From: Calliopum simillimum
Lineage: Eukaryota > Arthropoda > Insecta > Diptera > Lauxaniidae
Reading direction: 5' to 3'
Assembly (NCBI GenBank): GCA_951812925.1
Contig: OX638370.1
Span: forward strand, 49,541,948-49,605,947
Length of the DNA stretch: 64,000 nucleotides
Of this stretch, positions 55,295 to 64,000 are shown piece by piece. A program made the translations under genes and the position numbers. The number at the start of each line of letters is the position of its first letter. Position 1 is the stretch's first letter. The notes beneath the pieces were generated by a model, which saw nothing but the letters and a program-made list of their open reading frames with translations, was not told the origin of the DNA and did not search any database.

Positions 55295-56960
55295 TTGAAT
55301 TTTATCAATGTTTTTTTTTCAATTTTTACTGGGGTGTCAAACGGCTGAATTTAGAAGTTGTCGGTTCGTTGAACATGTTTAAAATGTAAAAGAAATTTTA
55401 ATTTCCTTAAATCTGGTAAAGTTCTTGAAAGTCCTAATCTTTGCCTTTAAAATCTAATTTAAACTATGTTGATATCTTTTTTTTTCCTCAAAGATATCCT
55501 AACCTGAAAAGACACATAAGTGCAAAAAACCCGTTTTGCCAATATTTAGGTCTACGATATCTCTTAGAAGCATGAAGATATAAACATAACTTAAAGAAAA
55601 AGATTAGGGCTTTCAAGTACTTTAACCAGATTTAACGAATAAATGATATGTTACATGGTTATATAGCTTCAAAAAATGGCAAGGAAAGATTTTTTTTTTT
55701 TGGTTTTTAGGTTAGAATATCTCAAAAACTATACACGATAGAGCAATTCTGAGGTCGAATTCGCGTTTAGAATTGCAAAACACACTGAATGTGATTATTT
55801 GATTTTTTTTTGTAGCTAAAATTTTTTTTTTTTTATAAAAATTTGATGTGCTACGACGTTCGATTTAAAACGGGTTAAGGCACGCCATGTTGTAGTCAGC
55901 GAAATGTGATTGGATATAATGAAATTTGCCAGGATACTATCTTGTCGCACTAAAAACTATGTCCCGACCTTTAAATTTTACTCTTAGCGCCCGAAAAAAG
56001 CTACAGTTCAAAAACTGTTACAGGATTTTTAATTATATCGAGTTTTTTGCAGCACTTTTCCGAAAAATTCTCATTTGTATCTTCGCCCTTTCTGTATTGG
56101 CGATATGAAAAGTTGGTTGACCAAGTCTTGTAGACGTACCAATTTGCTTTCGGATTCTGTAGCTTGGGATATTGGATCATAAATTTCGTTTTTAGTTTCA
56201 CTTCTTCTGCATTTGCGATCAACATCTATTGCTTTTCTATAAAAAGTTTCCTTTTCAAAGAAAAACTAGTTTCAAAGTGGCAAACTCAGTTAGATATACA
56301 CTGGGGAAACATCGTTTTACCTCAGATAAAAGCTCTGGTTTGAGTTAAAGGAATTTCTTGATTCACTTAACTTTGTTGTAATCCATAATATAAAATAAAA
56401 ATTTTAAAATTGTATGTGGAACCCATATAAAATGGCCTTAGGTACACGTGTACCTTTTCGGTAGACGAAGGTTAAGGGGTAGAACAAATTGGTACGTATG
56501 TTTAAGAAAAATATTGGAGAGGAAAAATTAATGGGGATCGGTGAATATTTTTTTTTTTTATTAAAAAATTTAAAAAAAAAATGGATCAGTTGCCCATTCC
56601 AAAAATAGTCTTAAAATTTGTCAAATTTATTAGAGTTTTTTTAGAAATTTTTATAAAAAAATCGAAGAGTTTAATCATTAATAAAAATAGCAATTTAATT
56701 TTTTTAGTCCTTTGAAAATTTTTATCTCTGAAACGGGTCGTTGAAAAAAATCAAAGATGCTAATCTCAACTAGTAGTACTATAAGATAAAAAAGTTTCAA
56801 AAAAATCGGAGATGCAAAAGTCAAATGCTATCCGAAACGATATGTTTATATGTATGTATACTATACACTAGCGATCATGTTCGTCAGTCAGATATGGCCG
56901 CTGACTGTCACTCAACCACAAACCATTTTGTGGTCGACTGATGGCTGGTGAAAAATAGCG

Positions 56961-57890
56961 GCCACACGCAAACAAGAGAAATTTCAGCAAAACTGACGAA
57001 CTTGACCGATAGTCTTTACCGGCTTTATGTTTGATCTAATCTAAATTAGTGAGTTTCATGACATACCGATAGAGTTTGGCAGAGTCATGACGTCACGATC
57101 AGTAGAGAATTTCTCAACTGAGTTACATAAACGCAACACTGTTCTGCTTGTTGTTGTACATTCAGCGCATTATGCAGTATCCGACTAATCTGTTTAGCTT
57201 TTAAAACTCTTACAAGTTTTTTATTTTTTCTTAAAATAAACAAAAGTATTTAATATTCACGAGAATTATTTTTAATTAATTTTTTTGTAATCTGCAATAT
57301 TAACGCAAATTTTTTGATATAAATAGTTGACGTGAGGTTTTTGAAAACTCCTCCCCCCTTGGATGGATTTTTCTAAACCCCTCCCCCCTCCCTCTTGTAC
57401 TCACGTGATTATTGGACGTCCCTTAATGCCTTTCGTCGCGTAGAGAGGTTTCTTTCGTGGTAAACCTTTTTTTTATTACTTTTTATTATACTTTATTTAT
57501 TATTGTAGAAACAAGTAATTTCATGTACCTAATTATTGCGAATTCAAATAATATAATATAGGGTGTATCGCATACGAAGCCACTGGAGTTGATAGGGGAG
57601 GAATAGTCTAACAAAAAATTGGGGTGGGAGGTGATAGACTAACAAAAAATTTCACTTGGCGGGGGGACTTAAATGTATACGTCCATTAAATTAGCAGAGA
57701 GAAAATGGCTGAGCTCTAAAAAAAGATGCCATAATTATAGGCTTATTAAATGCCCTAACGCCGAATTTGAGGCTCTTCATTTAAAAAAATTATTTCGATA
57801 AAACACATATGGAAATAAATATTTATTTAATCATGACTTCTTATTTTCAAAAGAAAATTACCCTAAACACACCCTGAGACATTTCTGTAC
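56961..57890. other. AT-rich stretch with C/G runs, no gene seen
   Basis: CTCCTCCCCCCTTGG and CCCCTCCCCCCTCCC lie near 57345 and 57385, and G-rich words near 57590-57660, roughly inverted to each other. They may be ends of a decayed element. No reading frame supported. Confidence 0.4.
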
Positions 57891-57894
57891 AATG

Positions 57895-58077
57895 CCAAAG
57901 ACATTTAAATACCACCGCAATATCCTGTTTCGAACCCAATAGAAATTTTTCGGTCTTGTCTAGTGGAAAGGTCAGAAAATACCATATTTTATCAAAAAAA
58001 TTGTATTGCAAGAAAAATGGGACAAAACACCGACCGAAAATGTCGTAAAGGTATGGAATCTACGCAAAGCTGTTTAG
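57895..58077 (+). pseudogene. Tc1-like transposase C-terminal fragment
   Basis: Reads PPQYPVSNPIEIFRS, matching the P-x-x-S-P-D-L-N-P-I-E block with the catalytic Glu. After a frame change it reads IVLQEKWDKTPTENVVKVWN and LRKAV to TAG (58075-58077), the usual C-terminal helix. The Asp of SPDLNP is missing (PVSNP). Only about 60 residues survive. Confidence 0.7.
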
Positions 58078-58680
58078 ATGATGTCTCCTAAAATAATGGC
58101 TACCATGGTTATTATAAAAATGTATCTTTTACTTGATAAATAATCTAAAAGCAAAATATTACTAAAAAGCAAAATACTTTTGCGAGCTTATAAAAAAAGA
58201 TGTATAAATCATTTCTGTGCTTTAAAGTGCTAAGAACATATTATTTTAATTTTTTTTATGAAGTGGTATCATAGCTAATAGCTCCGTTGCAGAAGTTTTT
58301 TAGTTAAATTTTGAGTTAAATCTTTAGTTAAATAATTTGGGAGAGTAACAGCAAAATTGCTCTCAGCAAGAGATTTAACTACAAAATTTACGGGAACAAG
58401 ATTGAGTCAAAAATTTGGCTAGTTTTTACTGTCACAAATTAAAAAACATAAATAAACAAATACATAAATGAAATAACTTTGTGCTATAAGAAAATGTATG
58501 CAAAACAAATTTTTAATGCATTTATTTTATTTTTGAATTTAAAAAAACATTTTACTTTAAAACTACAATTTTCTGCAGTTCACTGCATTCCAAGAAAAAA
58601 AAAAACAATACAATACATAGAAACACGGCCTGTCTCCTGGCCAACTCCCATTATCATTATCCATTATCATTCCAGTCGTA
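58078..58680. other. AT-rich stretch, no gene seen
   Basis: No frame or repeat partner supported. Confidence 0.45.
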
Positions 58681-58682
58681 CA

Positions 58683-59016
58683 CTTTAATTTCACCTTTCG
58701 ACACAAGTTATTGGTGTGTCCGCACTTCTGCGGTAATTGGTAGCTCTTTGATGCAAACGGGCATAGCATTCACGGCACATCATTTTGTCGCAATTGTATT
58801 TTTGTGTCAACATTCGCAAGATAGCTCAATGATACCACCATCGATTCCTCTTGAATGTTATGATCGGAAAGAGTACGACCATCTTCCAATTGCTTACCAG
58901 CAAAAACTAAACATTATTGATCTAGGGGATACGTTTTTTCTTTGCAACTGTATCGGAAGGCTCTTGGAGGTGGAGTTGATGGTTTTGCTTGTGAGGGTTT
59001 TTATGAAAATCTGCAT
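58683..59016 (-). pseudogene. RpL40: Ubiquitin-ribosomal protein eL40 (RpL40) retropseudogene
   Basis: On the minus strand ATG at 59016 starts MQIFIKTLTSKTIN, the ubiquitin N-terminus with changes. After frame changes [18 protein letters not shown] follows. Then [32 protein letters not shown] and [14 protein letters not shown] give the eL40 part with its Cys residues. The stop after KLK is lost. Length (334 bp) is a little below the 387 bp of an intact gene. The fused order without introns, frameshifts and substitutions show a processed, dead copy. No poly(A) tract or target duplication is clear. Plus-strand frames here are antisense shadows. Confidence 0.88.
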
Positions 59017-59118
59017 TTTGTGGTTGTTTCTTCAGAAACGTGCAGCTTATTGGCAATCACAAAACGAAAATTGATATTGAGTTTTTATTTTCCTTTTTGT
59101 TTATTTTTTTATGTATTT

Positions 59119-59700
59119 TTATGACGTATTTTTGACAACTTTCTTCGTTTTTAGCAATTTTCTCTTCATTATAGCCCAGTATTTTCCAAACGATCGAAGC
59201 TCAGGGCAATTCGGAGAATTTGCATTTTTCGGTACAACATTGACCCCATTCTCTTCATACCAATTAATGGCCAATTTGCCATTGTGACAACTTGCAATAT
59301 CTGGCCAAAATAACACAGGATTTTCGTGAAGGCGTATCATATTCAGCAGGCGTTTCTGTTAGCACTCTTCCACATAAATTTGGTGGTTAATTGTACCAGT
59401 TGTGACAAATACTGAGCTCTTCAAACCTCATTTGCAAATTGCTTGCCAAACCAAATATTTTTTTGCAAACTTGTTTTTTTTGTTATAAATTTGGTGTAAA
59501 AAAGTTTATCCGGAAGCTGTTAAAGTCAGCTTTGACGTAAGATGCGTCATCCATTAAAATAAATTCAAAATTGTGTACAAAACGGTCGTAGAGCTTTCGT
59601 GAGCGAGTTTAAGCATCTATGTTTTGCTTATCGTTCCCATATGCACGTAATTCTTCTTTTGTTTTTCCTCTGAGGTAAATCCTTTTTTTCGAACACTTCC
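59119..59700 (-). pseudogene. Tc1/mariner DD37E-type transposase relic, minus strand
   Basis: On the minus strand: FILMDDASYVKADFNSFR carries the first Asp (about 59560). With stops between, 59340-59119 is open: VLFWPDIASCHNGKLAINWY with the second Asp, then NVVPKNANSPNCPELRS, FGKYWAIMKRKLL. Counting 37 residues after the second Asp, the place of the catalytic Glu (usually R-P-x-E-K-Y-W) is Gly here. The copy is inactive on that ground alone. It is the same family as the plus-strand relic at 59927-61646, in opposite orientation. Confidence 0.8.
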
Positions 59701-59926
59701 AACTTTCCTTTCCGTAGTTTATCGTTCACTAAAGTTTTTAAGTACGCAAGCTACCGTTGATTTTGCAATAAAGAGTGTGTCGAAAAAAACTTATACACAC
59801 TTCTTCAGCCATAACTTATCCTGTGTCTAACGAATAATTTTTTTTTTTAATCACGTTAGCTTTTAAAAATATAAAAGATATTATATTTATTCAAATTATT
59901 AATTTTTAATTGTTATTTCTTTCAAA

Positions 59927-61646
59927 ATGGACAGCGAAATAAAAGTTCATGAAAAAATAATTAAAACTTTTCAAAAAAATCCATTGCGGACTTTCAAAAA
60001 AATTGCAACAAATCTCAATGTTCATCGTCACATCGTCACAGCCATTAAACAGTATAAAGAAGACTTAAACATTGCACGAAAACCTGGATCAAGAAGAACT
60101 AGTAAGTGTGTTACCTTTGGCCTGGCCAAACATTAAATACCCTACACTGCAGTATTTTGAAAATTTTACTTATATGGAAGGTGCCACGCCCTCTTGTCTT
60201 AGTTCACCAAGTTTTTGCTCACAGCTTGCATTTATAGTTCTTAGTGTCTAAGTGAAATTTAGTTGCGTTGTCTCAAAAAACGTTTTCAGTATAGCGTTTT
60301 GAACTTGCTTATATGAGAGGTGCCACGCCTTCTTTTTCGAGTTCACCCAGTATTTGCTCAGAGAGCTTGCAATTATAGTTCTTAATGTTTGAGTAAAATT
60401 TAATTCGATTATCTCAAAAAACTCTTTCAGTATAGCATTTTGAAACTTTTGCTAACATGGGAGATGCCACGCCCTCTTGTCCGAATTCACCTGGTTTTTG
60501 CCCAGAGCTTGCGCTAATCATTCCTAGTATTTATGTGTATTGTGGTTGCATTTTTGTGAAAAATACTCTTAAAGTTGCATTTTGAATATATTTTTTGTAT
60601 GGGCGGTAGACGTGTTCGTTGACCGATTTCGCTCATTTTCAATCCCTCGAGCTAACTTTTACGGAAAATCCAATGTACTAAATTTCATCGAATTATCTTG
60701 CGTAGTTATCTTGTAAAAAGACGGACAGCCTGCCAGCCATACAGACGGACATGGCTATATCGACTCAGGAGGTGACTCTGATCAAGAATTTGTATACTTT
60801 TCTCTCGCCTCCTTCTCTGCGTTACAAACGGAAGGACAAAGTGAATATACCCTGGGTGTAGAGTATTGTAAAGGTCCAACAAATATTGGTAAGGCAAAAG
60901 ATGTCGAACAACTCTTTCAAAGAGCTCCGAACACTTCTGTCAGAAAAGCAGATCGTGTAGTTAAATGCTCTGATTCATTTGTGTGCAGATCCAAAGCTTA
61001 TGCTGGGCTGAATTCGTATAAAGTTCAGAAAGTTCAGAAAGTTCCAGATCACAATGCGGTTAAGAATTTAGAAGCAAAAAAACAAACTAAAAAATTGAGT
61101 TCTAATTTTATAAAAAAAAATATACGTGCTGTGTGATGGATGATAAAACCTATGTTCTGGCAGACTTTTCACAACTTCCGGGTAAAGATTTTTATGTGGT
61201 TGATGGACGAGGTAATATTCAGGAACAAACAAAATTCCCTAAGAAGTTTCTTGTTTGGCAAGCCATTTGCAGTAATGGCAAAAGAAGCCAAGCATTTGTG
61301 ACATCAGGAACGATAAATACAGAAATGTATAGTAAGGAGTGTCTTCAAAAACGGCTTTTGCCTTTCCTTAAACAGCACAGAGTGTCTACATATTTCTGGC
61401 CCGATTTAGCACCATGCCCCTATTTTGTACCAAGGGAGGCAAGCAAACTTTCCAGAGCTCCGGCCTATGGAGAGATATTGGGCGCTCGTGAAAAGGGAAT
61501 TGATGATCACAGGAAAGTTATCCCAGGCCATGTCTGACTTCAAGCGTAAATGGACCGGCTCCTCCAAAAAGGTAACGGAAACAACTATAAAATCGTTAGT
61601 GACAGGATTCCCGGAAAAGGTGGATGGATTTATAAATTCCGAATAA
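59927..61646 (+). pseudogene. DD37E-type transposase, interrupted and frame-broken
   Basis: N-terminus MDSEIKVHEKIIKTFQKNPL, then ATNLNVHRHIVTAIKQYKED and KPGSRRT (helix-turn-helix). After the Helitron the frame resumes at GPTNIGKAKDVEQLFQ, RKADRVV, LNSYKVQKV and VMDDKTYVLADFSQLPGKDF (first Asp). LVWQAICSNGKRSQAFVTSG and YFWPDLAPC (second Asp, about 61403) follow. After a frame change ELRPMERYWALVKREL carries the catalytic Glu. The C-terminus continues to TAA at 61644-61646. There is one stop between SNFIKKNIRAV and the first Asp. Unlike the minus-strand copy, the Glu is retained. Confidence 0.82.
60104..60873 (+). mobile_element. DINE-1/INE-1-like non-autonomous Helitron
   Basis: The 3' segment (60715-60870) has GACGGACATGGCTATATCGA, GATCAAGAATTTGTATACTT and a TATACCC end, the hallmark of Drosophila DINE-1/INE-1 elements. 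The 5' part contains three tandem copies of about 150 bp, each with GGTGCCACGCCCTCTTGT or a variant (60180, 60320 and 60465) followed by GTTCACC and TTTTTGCTCA. It has no coding capacity. Exact ends are uncertain to about 15 bp. Confidence 0.75.
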
Positions 61647-61803
61647 TATTCCAATATTTTTATTATAATATATTAATAAATTCACATATTTTTATGAATT
61701 TTTAAATTGAACGGTTAAAGTTTTATTTAACTTTAAGCGTGTATATAACTATTCAAAATTCTTAAAAACCAATAATAAAGAAATGTAAGACAAAAAATTC
61801 TAA

Positions 61804-62416
61804 GACGACTACATCGATCATATTCGATTTTACTGTAGTATTTGACGCGACACTCTTTGTTTACTGCGACTACTTTTTTAGGTATACATATATATTGTCA
61901 AAATATAAATACGTAAATATTATTGTGAGTTTTTTTTTTTAATTTCAAATGAGTGTCGCACTGCGACACAATACAATGGAAAAAAGCCGCATCGAAAATA
62001 GAAATTTTCAAATAATTCGGGAACGGCCGCAACTTTAGCAAGCTGTAACGCTTAGAAACCAAACTTGTTTTCAAAAAATATTCAAAGGTTTTCTTAATTC
62101 TGACTGTTTTCTATAGAATGGACATACAAAAAATTTTAAATTTAATCAATAAAATTTTAAATTTACAATAATCAATAAAATTTTAAATTTAATCAATAAA
62201 ATTTGAAATTAAATCAATAAAACTGCAACTCTGGGTTGTATATATATAAGCAATTGAAGAAATTTTTGTTATTTTAAATTTTGTTCTCTTTTTTTCTCTT
62301 TTGATAAATAAAATTACCCAAATTTTAAAACTAAAATGTGACGATTACATCTGTTACATTTGCTTTTACTGTAATATTTAACGCGACACTCTTTGTTTAC
62401 TGCGACTACTTTTTTT
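61804..62416 (+). repeat. Two direct repeats of about 75 bp
   Basis: 61804-61880 and 62339-62416 share TTTTACTGTAGTATTTGACG (first copy) and GCGACACTCTTTGTTTACTG, then CGACTACTTTTTT. About 535 bp apart; the interval begins with a GTGTCGCACTGCGACAC palindrome near 61953. No retrotransposon signals were seen. Confidence 0.6.
62143..62225 (+). repeat. AT-rich tandem repeat (AATCAATAAAATTTTAAATT)
   Basis: About four imperfect iterations of a 20-21-bp unit, with one A-rich interruption. Confidence 0.7.
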
Positions 62417-62535
62417 CGAGTACATACCTTCTTGAAATTTAATTTTTTACTTGAATTTTGTTATTAAGATTTTTGGTAATAAATCGATAATTTTGAGTGT
62501 GCGCATTATGCAAAAAAAAGTCAAATCATACTTAC

Positions 62536-62769
62536 TTTATCAATTTTTTGGTTCGGTTCACAGGCCATATCTGCTTGTAGTGTTGGAAGAAGAACATTAT
62601 CTCTACTTATGAGGAAATTTCCGTTAGAACCCTCAATTCCATATACTGGCTTTTCATATTCCAACAGTTTGTCAAATTTATCATTTTTCCTAAAATTTAT
62701 TTTAGATTCTTCTTCTGCTATCTTCGTGTTACGTTGTTTAGCTACAGTTTCAATGTTTTCTCTTCCAAA
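62536..62769 (-). CDS. Gpat4: Probable GPAT N-terminal linker exon
   Basis: 78 codons on the minus strand, open throughout, between acceptor TTTAATTTCACAG and donor AAA|GTAAGT; phase 0 at both ends. Encodes FGRENIETVAKQRNTKIAEE, then FDKLLEYEKPVYGIEGSNGN and PTLQADMACEPNQKIDK. In GPAT3/4 proteins a W/F-A/G-x5-E-x-x-AK-x-x-N block follows the first membrane segment, and a variable linker leads to EEIR...MEAIIEDD. This exon fits both position and phase for joining to 36738. The linker itself is not conserved enough to be sure. It could belong to an unrelated gene. The first exon would lie right of the window. Confidence 0.5.
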
Positions 62770-62929
62770 CTGTGAAATTAAAACAAATAGCATTAATGTA
62801 AATAAAGTGATATGATTTATACAGGATTTCCACTCCAAGTTAAACTTTTTCCACACCATATTGATCTTTTTCCAATTCAATTTAAGCTTTTTCCAAATCA
62901 AAATAAACTTTTCTACAAAAAAACACGCT

Positions 62930-63210
62930 TAAAATGATATATCTTTGCACCTACAACAACTACCGCTATGAAATTGGTGCATATATACATACGTATAGAT
63001 TTATATTGTGTATACATGTAGGCGCAGAGATATGGGTGATTTTCAGATAACTGTACTTTTTGTGTCCTCTGGCGATTTCAACTATACAGTAGGCTTTTTT
63101 TTCACAAAAAATTACGCTATAAGTTAGAAACTATGTTTTTCTAATAGAGCGTATCAATTTTACCACCAAATATTTATTGGTCTACTTTGAAAGTTTGCAA
63201 ATATACCCCA
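62930..63210. other. AT-rich GPAT intron or flank, no gene seen
   Basis: Nothing supported except an alternating TATATACATACGTATA segment near 62982. Confidence 0.4.
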
Positions 63211-63212
63211 AA

Positions 63213-63780
63213 TGTCACAAACGTGGCATGTCCTACCCCCACTTTTTATACACAAAACGATGAAAAACGACCAAAAAACGGAAATAGAACAGAAAACAAG
63301 TTACTACACATATTAAGTAAATACTTAAGGCTACAATATTCTGAGCTCATCTGCAGTTTTAAATAATTTTTAGAGGGCACAATTTCGAATTGAAAACTGT
63401 CCCCTAGTTTTGGAAAAAAAAAATTTCTTGAAAGCATTATGCTACTACTGCATGGTACTACTGTTTCAGTCAATAGATTGCAATACATATGCATTAGTTC
63501 TGATCACTATCCATCACCCAAAGGTCATCATGTCAAGACGAGTCCAAGAAGAAATCCGTTTGCGTTTTATAGGGCAGTTTATAAACAAAAGCAGTTTTTT
63601 TTTTTAAAATTATGGTCACAAACGTGGCACTCGGCATGAAACAATTTTTTTGTAGGATTTGCATACATGACCCCAAATTCTTTCGGAAAAATCTTGAACT
63701 CAAAAGCGTGCTTTACAATGAGCGATAAACTACAAAAATGTCACAAACGTGGCGCATCAAAAATGTCACAAACGTGGCAC
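63213..63780 (+). repeat. Four copies of a CACAAACGTGGC motif
   Basis: GTCACAAACGTGGC occurs near 63214, 63615, 63741 and 63766, always in the same orientation, in three cases as TGTCACAAACGTGGC. The spacing is irregular, unlike a tandem repeat. The sequence between copies is not repeated. Function unknown. Confidence 0.7.
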
Positions 63781-63865
63781 TTTTTATCAGTCTGCAAAAA
63801 ACATATTTCGATATAAAGTTTGAGTATACAGATGTTAAGTTGAAGGCTATTAATTATTTCTACAC

Positions 63866-64000
63866 CATCAGAATCCTGAGTTATCCTTGCTCAAAAGTGA
63901 AAAAATCACTGTCTTGACATCTACTTAAAGCTATAGAACAAAAACAACAACAAGTAAAATTAATTTTTGTCAATGGATTCAGACAGCCAAATTTATTGTC
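63866..64000 (+). repeat. Dispersed repeat shared with 43066-43195
   Basis: ATCAGAATCCTGAGTTATCC, CATCTACTTAAAGCTATA and TTTTTGTCAATGGATTC match the first copy in the same orientation and run off the window end. Confidence 0.75.

Larger units (their letters stand above)
52785..55885. mobile_element. Foldback element, arms about 560 bp, with another element in the loop
   Basis: Left arm 52785-53345 and right arm 55320-55885. Landmarks: TCGACCTCAGAATTGCTCTA against TAGAGCAATTCTGAGGTCGA, and CATGTTCAACGAACCGAC against GTCGGTTCGTTGAACATG. One arm is repeated at the window start (1-390). The loop is nearly filled by the element at 53465-55294. Confidence 0.88.
47160..56960. repeat. Nested palindromic region of about 9.8 kb
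   Basis: Successive inverted pairs share roughly one centre. 47165-47400 pairs with 56800-56960 (CATATCGTTTCGGATAGC, CAACCACAAAATGGTTTGTG). 48740-48900 pairs with 56500-56650. 49466-49505 pairs with 56438-56475 (AACCCTTCGTCTACCGAA). Inside are two further foldbacks (49853-52545 and 52785-55885). Host-like coding sequence is absent. It may be one very large foldback or several nested ones. Confidence 0.8.
59775..61760 (+). mobile_element. DD37E-type Tc1/mariner element split by a Helitron
   Basis: Contains the transposase relic 59927-61646. Possible inverted ends are CGAAAAAAACTTATACACAC near 59782 and AAGCGTGTATATAACTATTC near 61735; the match is imperfect. A Helitron of about 770 bp (60104-60873) divides the coding sequence. 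Without it the element would be about 1.2 kb, normal for the superfamily. Confidence 0.7.

Noticed and set aside
58748..59124. Plus-strand frames of 108 and 60 residues
   Set aside because: They are antisense to the RpL40 pseudogene.
62609..62815. Plus-strand 68-residue frame
   Set aside because: It is antisense to the better supported minus-strand exon at 62536-62769.

Overview
The window looks like a dipteran insect nuclear genome, most likely a brachyceran fly. It is very AT-rich, exons are short and spliced, nearly every kilobase carries a degraded transposon, and one Helitron resembles the Drosophila DINE-1/INE-1 group. There is no bacterial-style gene organisation. About 1.2 kb of host coding sequence is recognisable; the rest is repeats, relic transposons and AT-rich filler.

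The host gene is on the minus strand: a glycerol-3-phosphate acyltransferase of the GPAT3/GPAT4 type. Its C-terminal exons are at 28277-28574 and 28633-28889. Upstream lie two similar, same-phase exons (31182-31415 and 31605-31841), each encoding the NHTSPxD catalytic box, so they are probably mutually exclusive. The membrane exon is at 36496-36738, and a probable N-terminal linker exon is at 62536-62769. If the last assignment is right, an intron of about 25.8 kb (36739-62535), packed with transposons, fills the right part of the window, and the first coding exon lies beyond base 64000.

Left part (1-10 kb): inverted-repeat (foldback) elements are followed by a Bel/Pao LTR retrotransposon at 3978-9621. 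Its two 314-bp LTRs look identical and are flanked by GATGG duplications, but it has a broken reading frame and lacks the integrase core. 10-24 kb: a DJ-1-like pseudogene cut off by a satellite-bearing terminal-inverted-repeat element, non-LTR and Ty3/gypsy remnants, a tRNA-like SINE fragment and several foldbacks, one with a spliced-exon-like peptide in its loop. 24-27.4 kb: nested insertions, one with a 4-bp AGTG target duplication inside the arm of an older foldback.

36-43 kb: mariner and several non-LTR fragments (endonuclease, reverse transcriptase, RNase H), mostly in the large GPAT intron. 43-57 kb: a dense nest of inverted repeats, including a 9.8-kb nested palindrome (47160-56960) that carries a deleted mariner and a 1.8-kb element with 25-bp ends. 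57.9-61.8 kb: a Tc1 fragment, a retropseudogene of the ubiquitin-eL40 fusion gene, and two opposed DD37E Tc1/mariner relics, one split by the DINE-1-like Helitron. The right end holds short direct repeats and a recurring CACAAACGTGGC motif.

All similarities were judged by eye from the sequence and from family knowledge. No alignment or database search was run, and repeat boundaries are accurate to a few bases at best.
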